Source of the DNA: Streptomyces kronopolitis | GTDB lineage: Bacteria > Actinomycetota > Actinomycetes > Streptomycetales > Streptomycetaceae | Reading direction: 5' to 3' | Assembly: GCF_014646275.1 (NCBI RefSeq) | Contig: NZ_BMND01000027.1 | Location: forward strand, 40,421-104,420 | Length of the DNA stretch: 64,000 bases | Part shown: positions 7,584-14,393 of the stretch, in pieces | Numbering within the stretch: position 1 is the stretch's first letter | Layout of the letters: the number at the start of each line of letters is the position of its first letter | Notes under the pieces: generated by a model | Seen by the model: only the letters and a program-made list of their open reading frames with translations | What the model was told of the DNA's origin: nothing | The model's database searches: none | Made by a program: the position numbers and the translations under genes

Positions 7584-8816
7584 ATGATCATCGAAGACTG
7601 CCGTATCTGCGGCAACCGCAACCTGCTGCCCGTCCTCGACCTGGGCCCGCAGGCGCTCACCGGCGTCTTTCCCCAGACCCGGGACGAGGACGTCCCGGCG
7701 GTCCCCCTCGAACTCCTCAAGTGCTCCCCGGACGGCTGCGGCCTCGTCCAGCTCCGCCACACCGCCGACTTCGGGCTGATGTACAACGAGAACTACGGCT
7801 ACCGCTCCGGGATACGCCCGTTCATGGTCCAGCATCTGCACCGCAAGGTCGCGGCGATCACCGACCTGGTCGACCTGGGCCCGGACGACCTGGTCCTGGA
7901 CATCGGCAGCAATGACTCCACCCTGCTGCGCGGCTACCCCACCCCCGGCCCGACCCTGGTCGGCATCGACCCGACCGGCCCGAAGTTCCGCGAGCACTAC
8001 CCGCCGGGCGCCGAGCTGATCCCCGACTTCTTCTCGCGCGACCTGTTCTCCGACCGGTTCGGCGCGCGCCGCGCCAAGGTGGTCACCTCCATCGCGATGT
8101 TCTACGACCTGCCGCGGCCGATGGCGTTCATGCAGGACGTGTACGACGTCCTCGAAGACGACGGTGTCTGGGTGATGGAGCAGAGCTATCTGCCGGCGAT
8201 GATCGAGGGCACCGCCTACGACGTGGTGTGCCACGAGCACCTGGAGTACTACGCGCTGAGCCAGATCGAGTGGATGGCCGAGCGCGTCGGCTTCACGGTC
8301 CTCAAGGCCGAACTCACCGAGGTCTACGGCGGCAGCCTGTGCGTGACCCTCGCCAAGCGGCCCGGCCGCTACCCCGTGGACGAGGCCGGACTGGCCGCCG
8401 TCCGTGCCCGGGAGACCGCGCTCGGGCTGGACACCATGGCCCCGTTCGAGGCGTTCGCCGAGCGCGTGCACGGCTACCGCGACCGCCTGCGTGACTTCCT
8501 CGATGAGTCGCGCAAGGCGGGCAGGGTGACCCTCGGGTACGGCGCCTCGACCAAGGGCAATGTCATCCTGCAGTTCTGCGGGCTCACCGAGGACGACCTG
8601 CCGTGCATCGGCGAGCCCAACGCGGAGAAGTCCGGCTGCTTCACCCCCGGCACGAAGATCCCCATCGTGTCCGAGGAGGAGGCCAAGTCCCGCCGTCCCG
8701 ACCAGCTGCTGGTACTGCCCTGGATCTACCGGGACGGCTTCATCGAGCGGGAGAGCGACTTCCTGGCCGGCGGCGGCAAGCTGGTCTTCCCGCTGCCCGA
8801 CCTCTCCGTCGTCTGA
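7584..8816 (+). CDS. NDP-hexose C-methyltransferase (TylC3/EryBIII/NovU family)
   Basis: These SAM-dependent enzymes methylate a ring carbon of a TDP-4-keto-6-deoxyhexose, usually C3, or C5 in the noviose branch. The 410-residue product has the family architecture. An N-terminal zinc-type segment has CRIC at residues 6-9 and CSPDGCG near 45. A SAM-binding domain has VLDIGSNDSTLL near 100, and HEHLEYYAL follows. The C-terminal domain contains GYGASTKGN near 320. I chose the ATG at 7584 because GGAGAA ends three bases upstream and the protein then starts MIIEDCRICG like its relatives; the open frame extends further upstream without homologous sequence. It precedes the epimerase and ketoreductase genes, which fits synthesis of one branched L-sugar. 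Which carbon is methylated cannot be read directly. Confidence 0.88.
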   Translation: MIIEDCRICGNRNLLPVLDLGPQALTGVFPQTRDEDVPAVPLELLKCSPDGCGLVQLRHTADFGLMYNENYGYRSGIRPFMVQHLHRKVAAITDLVDLGPDDLVLDIGSNDSTLLRGYPTPGPTLVGIDPTGPKFREHYPPGAELIPDFFSRDLFSDRFGARRAKVVTSIAMFYDLPRPMAFMQDVYDVLEDDGVWVMEQSYLPAMIEGTAYDVVCHEHLEYYALSQIEWMAERVGFTVLKAELTEVYGGSLCVTLAKRPGRYPVDEAGLAAVRARETALGLDTMAPFEAFAERVHGYRDRLRDFLDESRKAGRVTLGYGASTKGNVILQFCGLTEDDLPCIGEPNAEKSGCFTPGTKIPIVSEEEAKSRRPDQLLVLPWIYRDGFIERESDFLAGGGKLVFPLPDLSVV

Positions 8817-8856
8817 CCGTGCCGCTTCGCCCGGCAGGGACCGTCCGGATCCGGCA

Positions 8857-8890
8857 CTAGGGAATCTTCCACATGGGCCCCGCCCATACT
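8857..8890 (+). promoter_or_regulatory. Promoter with PAS-LuxR-type operator ahead of the epimerase-ketoreductase operon
   Basis: Operator-like CTAGGGAATCTTCCAC (8857-8872) is followed after exactly 12 bases by CATACT (8885-8890), a plausible -10 with the conserved A and T. The promoter at 21826-21859 for the loading PKS has the same words, spacing and several identical flanking bases. An operator placed where a -35 would sit suggests activation by contact with RNA polymerase. Confidence 0.6.
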
Positions 8891-8990
8891 GAGGCAGCCA
8901 CAGCCGGGTCCGGCCCGTCCCTCCGGCCGGAACAACGGACCGTGCGCGGTGCCGCGACGAGCCGCACCCGCCTGCGCAAGGCACAGACCA

Positions 8991-9026
8991 GTTTCCGAAC
9001 GTGGTGGGAGCGCGAAAACGTGAGTG
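8991..9026 (+). repeat. Copy of the loading-PKS translation start region
   Basis: These 36 bases match the minus strand of 21596-21631 except for two single-base indels. They include a 17-base identical core with the GGGAG ribosome binding site and the GTGAGTG start. Similarity continues a few codons further (GCGC, ACCGAA). At 21602 this sequence starts the loading PKS. Here it leads into a 31-codon frame instead. Confidence 0.75.
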
Positions 9027-9115
9027 ACATGAGGCGCAGCACCGAACCGAGCCGGCCGCGGCGGCCCCGGGCGTGCCCCGCGGCACCGCCCGCACACGAC
9101 GCGACGGGCAGGTGA
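9020..9115 (+). other. Possible 31-residue leader peptide, likely a remnant
   Basis: A GTG at 9020 has a good GGGAG site upstream and opens a 32-codon frame that stops at 9115, just before the epimerase ATG at 9121. The peptide is Arg/Pro-rich with no recognisable motif. It may be a fossil of a copied PKS 5' end that now only couples translation to the epimerase gene. Confidence 0.3.
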
Positions 9116-9120
9116 CCGTG

Positions 9121-9741
9121 ATGCATACCCGAAAGCTCGCTGTCGCCGGCGGATTCGAGTTCACCCCCGACATCCACACGGACCAGCGCGGGCTGTTCGT
9201 CTCGCCGCTGCAGGACGAGGCGTTCCTCGCGGCGGTCGGCCACCGGTTCCCCGTGGCACAGACCAACCACAGCCGGTCGGCCCGGGGCGTGCTGCGCGGT
9301 CTGCACTTCACGGCCACTCCCCCGGGCCAGGCCAAGTACGTCTACTGCGCGCGGGGCCAGGCCCTGGACGCCGTCGTGGACATCAGGGTGGGCTCCCCCA
9401 CGTTCGGCCGGTGGGACCTCGTCCGGATGGACTCGGAGTCCTTCCGGGCCGTGTACATCCCCGACGGACTCGCCCATGCCTTTCTGGCACTTGAGGACGA
9501 CACGGTCATGTCGTACCTGGTGAGCAGCGCCTACGACGCCGAGCTGGAGCACGCGATCGATCCGCTCGACCCCGCGATCGGGCTGCCCTGGCCGCCCGAG
9601 GTGAAGTTCCTGCTGTCCGCGCGCGACACCGTGGCGCCCACTCTGGCCGAGGCCGAGGCCATGGGCATGCTCCCGCAGTACGCCGACTGCCTGCCGGCCG
9701 TGCCGGCCGCCGACCCGGGAGGAATCCGGGTCGGTGAGTGA
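9121..9741 (+). CDS. dTDP-4-keto-6-deoxyhexose 3,5- (or 5-) epimerase
   Basis: This cupin-fold enzyme inverts C5, and in RmlC-type members also C3, of a TDP-4-keto-6-deoxyhexose, turning the D-series into L-sugars. The product has 206 residues, the usual length. RGVLRGLHF near residue 58 carries the catalytic His, followed by KYVYCARGQALDAVVDIR, and YIPDGLAHAFLAL near 120 lies in the active-site region. I start at ATG 9121; in-frame GTG codons at 9112 and 9118 are alternatives, because AGGTGACC upstream is a poor ribosome binding site. It follows the possible leader peptide by five bases. The next gene, a 4-ketoreductase, starts 13 bases after this one ends. With the C-methyltransferase upstream, this suggests an L-configured branched sugar. 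Confidence 0.88.
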   Translation: MHTRKLAVAGGFEFTPDIHTDQRGLFVSPLQDEAFLAAVGHRFPVAQTNHSRSARGVLRGLHFTATPPGQAKYVYCARGQALDAVVDIRVGSPTFGRWDLVRMDSESFRAVYIPDGLAHAFLALEDDTVMSYLVSSAYDAELEHAIDPLDPAIGLPWPPEVKFLLSARDTVAPTLAEAEAMGMLPQYADCLPAVPAADPGGIRVGE

Positions 9742-9754
9742 GGAGAGGGGTGCC

Positions 9755-10714
9755 GTGGCACCGTCCAGGCCGTCCCCCGGTCCCGCGCGGGTGGCGGTGC
9801 TGGGGGCGACCGGTTGTGTGGGCCGGCATCTGTGTGCCGCCTTCGCGGCCGAGGGCAGCGAGGTCGTCGCGATCGCTCGGCGGTATGTGCCGCAGGTCGC
9901 GGCCCACCGGTTCCTGCCCCTCGATGTCGCGGGCAGCACCGTCGGGGAACTCGCCCGCGTACTGGCCCGCGAACGGGTCGATGTCGTGGTCAACGCGACC
10001 CTCGGCTGGGGGGAGGAACTGCACTACACCAACGTGCAGTTGGTGGAGCGGCTGATCGGCGCGCTGGCGCGGCTGCCGTCCCCTCCGCGGCTGGTCCACC
10101 TCGGCACCATCCACGAATACGGCCCCGTCCCCTCCGGGACGTCCCTATCCGAGGACACGGAGCCCGCTCCGGAGAACCCCTACCCGAAGGCGAAGCTCAT
10201 CGCCTCCCGGAAGGTGCTCGACGCCGTCCGCGACGGCGCGCTCGACGCGGTGGTCCTGCGGGTGGCCAACACCCTGGGGCCGCACCCCGCCCTGGAGAGC
10301 TTCTTCGGCTCCCTGGCGGTCCGGCTCCGCGGCACCGACCCGGCCACCGGAATCGAGCTGACCATCGCCGACGCCCGGCGTGACTATGTCGACGTCCGGG
10401 ACGCGGTGGACGCCGTGGTCAAGGCGGCCCGGACCACCCGCGCCGACCCCTTGGTCAACATCGGCTCCGGCCGGGCGAGGGGCGTACGGGAGCTGGTGGA
10501 CGAGCTCGTCGCCGCCGCCGGGCTGCCCCCGGAGACGGTGCGCGAGCGGCGCGGGGAGGTGCACAGCAGGGGCGCCGACTGGATCCAGGTCGACATCGCG
10601 CGCGCCCGAGGCCTCCTCGGCTGGCACCCCCGGTACACCGTCGGGGAGTCCATGCGGGCGATGTGGGAGACCGTGTGCGCGGACCAGCCGCTCCCGGCCC
10701 GGCAACCGGGCTGA
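9755..10714 (+). CDS. NDP-4-keto-6-deoxyhexose 4-ketoreductase (SDR family)
   Basis: The enzyme reduces the C4 ketone with NAD(P)H as the last ring-tailoring step of a deoxysugar. The 319-residue product has VAVLGATGCVGRHL near residue 12 (nucleotide-binding GxxGxxG), VHLGTIHEYG near 115 with the catalytic Ser/Thr region, NPYPKAKLIA near 148 with the Tyr-xxx-Lys pair, and a C-terminal substrate domain ending in the WHPRYTVGESM region. I prefer GTG 9755, because AGGAG at 9741-9745 stands nine bases upstream. A GTG at 9734 overlapping the epimerase stop is the alternative. It is the likely final enzyme of the C-methylated L-sugar pathway. A second ketoreductase lies at 24838-25863. Confidence 0.85.
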   Translation: MAPSRPSPGPARVAVLGATGCVGRHLCAAFAAEGSEVVAIARRYVPQVAAHRFLPLDVAGSTVGELARVLARERVDVVVNATLGWGEELHYTNVQLVERLIGALARLPSPPRLVHLGTIHEYGPVPSGTSLSEDTEPAPENPYPKAKLIASRKVLDAVRDGALDAVVLRVANTLGPHPALESFFGSLAVRLRGTDPATGIELTIADARRDYVDVRDAVDAVVKAARTTRADPLVNIGSGRARGVRELVDELVAAAGLPPETVRERRGEVHSRGADWIQVDIARARGLLGWHPRYTVGESMRAMWETVCADQPLPARQPG

Positions 10715-10752
10715 ACCACGTCCTCCGCGCCGCTTCCCACGCGAGGCAAACG

Positions 10753-10768
10753 CTAGGGATTTGCCGGG
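10753..10768 (+). promoter_or_regulatory. PAS-LuxR-type operator candidate upstream of the ABC exporter
   Basis: CTAGGGATTTGCCGGG matches 14 of 16 positions of CTVGGGAWWTCCCBAG and lies about 130 bases before the exporter start at 10899. No -10 as clear as that at 8885 follows it. Confidence 0.45.
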
Positions 10769-10800
10769 TAGTTCGTGCTCGGCGCGACAGGACTCGAAGT

Positions 10801-10840
10801 GTTTGCTCAGCCATGTCAGAATATGCTCACGCGAGCAAAC
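10801..10840. promoter_or_regulatory. Inverted repeat GTTTGCTC ... GAGCAAAC before the exporter genes
   Basis: Perfect eight-base arms (10801-10808 and 10833-10840) are separated by 24 bases. Inside, TGCTC at 10824-10828 pairs with the same GAGCA at short range, so three half-sites are present. This arrangement is typical of a TetR-family operator controlling an efflux pump. No such repressor is encoded next door, so its gene would have to be elsewhere. Confidence 0.5.
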
Positions 10841-10898
10841 CATTCGAGTGCGCGGTGGACGACGGACGAGATTCGCATCCGCGAGGCAGGAGGCCGCC

Positions 10899-11681
<783 letters not shown>

Positions 11682-11707
11682 CCGCGCGCTCCCCCACGGA
11701 GGTTGAC

Positions 11708-12559
11708 TTGTCGCACTCGCCCCCCGCCGCGCCCTCGGCGCCGGCCGGATCCGAGCCCGCGGAGGTACCGTCCCGGCGCCATGCGGCCAGGAGGAGTTCC
11801 GGCCTGGCCGACCTGGCCGCCGACACCCGCCTGATCCTCGGGCGCTATCTGCGGCAGACGCTGCGCGCCAAGATCGGCCTGGTGGTGGGCGTCCTGATGC
11901 CGCTGCTCGTGCTGTTCTTCTTCGGCCCTCTGCTGACGCACCTACAGCTCGGCACCGGCGGTGACGCCTGGCAGACGCTGGTGCCGGGGCTGCTGGTGCA
12001 ACTCGGCATGTTCAGCGCCGCCTTCGCCGGCATCGGCATTCTCATCGAGAAGCAGCACGGTGTGATCGAGCGGATGCAGGTCACCCCGGTCAGCCGGCTC
12101 GCGCTGCTCATGGGCCGGGTCCTGCGCGATGTCGTGCAGATGCTGGCCCAGTCGCTGCTGCTCGTGCTGGCGGGGATGGCGATGGGGTTGCGCGCCCCGG
12201 TGCTCGGCGTCCTCATCGGCTTCCTGTTCGTCGCCGTGCTCACGGTGGCGCTGGCCTCGCTGTCCTACGCCCTGGCCATGCGGCTGAACTCCCCGGAGGA
12301 GTTCGCCCCCGTGGTCAACACCATCAACCTGCCGGTCATGCTGCTCTCCGGCATCCTGCTGCCGATGGCACTCGCGCCCGGGTGGCTCGACCTGGTGTCG
12401 AAATTCGTGCCGCTGCGCTACCTGGTGGAGGCGGTCCGGGAGGCGTTCCTCGGCCACTACACCAGCACCGCGATGATCCGGGGCGCCCTGGTCGCGGCGG
12501 TGCTCGCCGCCATCGCGATCTTCCTCGGCGCCCGGATCTTCCGCAAGGCGGGGGCTTAG
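11708..12559 (+). CDS. ABC exporter, permease subunit (DrrB / ABC-2 type)
   Basis: The 283-residue product has a hydrophilic Pro/Ser-rich N-terminus of about 45 residues. Six likely membrane helices follow in the ABC-2 pattern, with strong ones at KIGLVVGVLMPLLVLFFF near 60, the central GILIEKQHGVIERMQVTP coupling segment near 118, and NTINLPVMLLSGILLPMAL near 205. The start is an unusual TTG at 11708, chosen because ACGGAGG lies five bases upstream and no ATG or GTG in frame is as well placed. It pairs with the ATPase upstream as a homodimeric DrrAB-like exporter. The gene ends just before a strong hairpin. Confidence 0.88.
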   Translation: MSHSPPAAPSAPAGSEPAEVPSRRHAARRSSGLADLAADTRLILGRYLRQTLRAKIGLVVGVLMPLLVLFFFGPLLTHLQLGTGGDAWQTLVPGLLVQLGMFSAAFAGIGILIEKQHGVIERMQVTPVSRLALLMGRVLRDVVQMLAQSLLLVLAGMAMGLRAPVLGVLIGFLFVAVLTVALASLSYALAMRLNSPEEFAPVVNTINLPVMLLSGILLPMALAPGWLDLVSKFVPLRYLVEAVREAFLGHYTSTAMIRGALVAAVLAAIAIFLGARIFRKAGA

Positions 12560-12579
12560 ACCAGCGGTCCGCATGACGG

Positions 12580-12625
12580 GAGGCGGTCAGGTCAGGGGCT
12601 GTGGATGCCCTGACCTGACCGCCTC
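12580..12625. terminator. Bidirectional hairpin between convergent genes
   Basis: Perfect 18-base arms (12580-12597 and 12608-12625) with a 10-base loop lie between the ABC permease (+) and the cold-shock-domain gene (-). It should stop transcription from both sides. Confidence 0.85.
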
Positions 12626-12700
12626 GTCGTGCGGCGCCTTCGCCCCGCCGGACGCCGTGCCCGGCGGCCCGGCCGCGGGTGGTCCGTGCGGGGCGGTGGG

Positions 12701-13138
12701 TCAGGCGTCGATCCAGTGGTGCGTCTGGGCGAGTTCCATGACGCGCTTGCGGACCTGTACGAGTTGCGCCGCGGTCAGGGTCGGTGCCGCGTCGAGCAGC
12801 GCCTCGGTGAGTTCACCGCGGAATTCGGCGGCGGTCAGGACCTCGCACACCAGCTCCTCGTCCGACTCGGCGGCCGCGGACCGCTCGGGGGTCACCGCGC
12901 CGGGAGCCGGCCGCCGCACGGTGGCCGTGCGCGCCGGTTCGAGCAGCTGCACCTCGCCGGCCTTGAGGCCGCGGTCCCCCACCTCGGTGAGGTACTCGAC
13001 CCGCAGTCCACTGCGGAACAGATGCTTCTCGTCGCACAAGTCGTTGGCGTGCACGAAGACATCCTCACCACCGGCGTCCGGGGCGATGAAGCCATAACCT
13101 CGCACGTCGTCGAACCGCACAACCGTACCCGTAGCCAC
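12701..13138 (-). CDS. Cold-shock-domain protein with C-terminal extension
   Basis: The product has 145 residues. Residues 1-66 form a cold-shock domain: TGTVVRFDDVRGYGFI with the RNP1-like GYGFI, and EDVFVHANDL with the RNP2-like VFVH. Such domains bind single-stranded nucleic acid and can act as RNA chaperones. The remaining 80 residues are acidic and then helical (ELTEALLDAAPTLTAAQLVQ), without a motif I recognise. This is roughly twice the length of a classic CspA-type protein. The GTG start at 13138 follows GAGGGGAG. It lies between the exporter genes and the acyltransferase/PKS block, on the PKS strand. A role in the cluster is unproven; it may be an ordinary stress gene caught inside it. 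Confidence 0.8.
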   Translation of the reverse strand: MATGTVVRFDDVRGYGFIAPDAGGEDVFVHANDLCDEKHLFRSGLRVEYLTEVGDRGLKAGEVQLLEPARTATVRRPAPGAVTPERSAAAESDEELVCEVLTAAEFRGELTEALLDAAPTLTAAQLVQVRKRVMELAQTHHWIDA

Positions 13139-13294
13139 CTCGGGCTCCCCTCTACTCCACCATCATCAGCACGCACACCGCACACGTCTCCGCAGGGCTG
13201 CCCTGCGGCATCACACACCAGACCTGCCCCGGCTCGGGCCGGCGCCTTCGGCGGCCTGCCCGGCTCCGGACGGTCCGCCGTCCCGTTCCACCGC

Positions 13295-13316
13295 GCGGCC
13301 GGTCGACACCGGCCGC
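13295..13316 (-). terminator. Short GC hairpin after the KAS III-like gene
   Basis: Arms GCGGCCGG and CCGGCCGC (13295-13302, 13309-13316) enclose TCGACA, 12 bases downstream of the KAS III-like stop. It is a plausible end for the loading-PKS transcript. Confidence 0.55.
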
Positions 13317-13327
13317 CGAGCCCGGTG

Positions 13328-14359
13328 TCAGACGGACCACGGGGGCAGATCCAGGATGGTCACCACACTCGCCGTGCAGATCCACCCCGGCCCCTGGGAC
13401 ACCAGCAGGACGTTATCACCGGCGGTCACTTCGCCGGTGCGCACCAGGTGTTCCAGGGAGATGAAGACATCCGCCCCGCCCACGTGCCCGACCGACCGAC
13501 CGTAGTCGAAGCTCGAGCGCGACATGGGGAGGCCGAGCGGCATCATGGTGGCGAATTCGACCATGCGGCCGTCCATGTTGATCGGTATGACCTTGGCGAG
13601 GTCGGAGGCGTTCAGATCCGCGTCGACCAGGGACCGGTGAATGATGTCGAGGTTGAACAGCGTGATCTTCTCAAGGGCCTCGGACAGCGGCATTTCGGTC
13701 TCGTTGAACTGCTCGGCGCGCTCCGGCATCGTGGGGACCGGCTCGTCGCGCTCCAGCATTCCGCCGTTGCCGCGGTGCCACTTCTCCAGTGCGTGCAGCA
13801 CCCCCGCGTTGAGGGAGCGCACCTGGGCGAATCCCTCGTCGGCGCTGAGCAGGACCGCCATACCGCCGTCGGAGAAGAAGTAGGACTGGCCGAAGCCGTC
13901 GTTCCAGCGGTCGGCTCCCGGGGCGGTGAAATTCTCGGCCGAGGTCAGCAGGACGGCCTCGGCCTCCGCGGCGCCGGTCATCTGGCCGATGGCCACCTCC
14001 AGCGCCCCCAGCATGCCGTTGCAGCCCTGCTGGAGGTTTTGCGCGGGGACGTTCTCGAGGCCCAGCTCACGCATGATGTAGCCGGGCGGATAACAGCCCA
14101 CGGGGCCCTGGTAATTGACGGAGCTGTGGATGTGCGAGCTGATCGTCTCGATGTCCAGCTTCGAACGCTCAAGGGCCGTCCGGGCGGCGGAGACTGCCAT
14201 GTCCATCGCCGGAATGTCCCCGCCGACATGGGCGCCGGTCAGCCCGTTGCTCTGCGGAATCTCCGCGTCCAGGATGCCGTCGGCGACCGCCTGCTCCGCG
14301 CTCGCCCATTCCGGAAGGAATGCTCCCAGCGAGTCGATGTAGACGTCTTCCACCTTCAT
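13328..14359 (-). CDS. KAS III-like acyltransferase (CerJ/ChlB3-type)
   Basis: The 343-residue product has the thiolase fold of ketoacyl-ACP synthase III. The active-site Cys is in QQGCNGML near residue 113. The FabH His-x-x-Asn stretch is replaced by INMDG, and a different His appears in SVGHVGGAD near 292. This pattern fits the branch that transfers acyl groups to hydroxyls of sugars or aglycones (CerJ of cervimycin, ChlB3 of chlorothricin) rather than making C-C bonds; this is from memory of the family. I use ATG 14359, which has AGGAG seven bases upstream, over ATG 14365. It begins 34 bases after the loading-PKS stop, so it is probably on the same transcript. Likely job: acylate a sugar or the macrolide, or hand over the starter acyl group. 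Confidence 0.75.
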   Translation of the reverse strand: MKVEDVYIDSLGAFLPEWASAEQAVADGILDAEIPQSNGLTGAHVGGDIPAMDMAVSAARTALERSKLDIETISSHIHSSVNYQGPVGCYPPGYIMRELGLENVPAQNLQQGCNGMLGALEVAIGQMTGAAEAEAVLLTSAENFTAPGADRWNDGFGQSYFFSDGGMAVLLSADEGFAQVRSLNAGVLHALEKWHRGNGGMLERDEPVPTMPERAEQFNETEMPLSEALEKITLFNLDIIHRSLVDADLNASDLAKVIPINMDGRMVEFATMMPLGLPMSRSSFDYGRSVGHVGGADVFISLEHLVRTGEVTAGDNVLLVSQGPGWICTASVVTILDLPPWSV

Positions 14360-14393
14360 GAACATTCTCCTCTGTGCGTGCTGGCGGGCCCGA

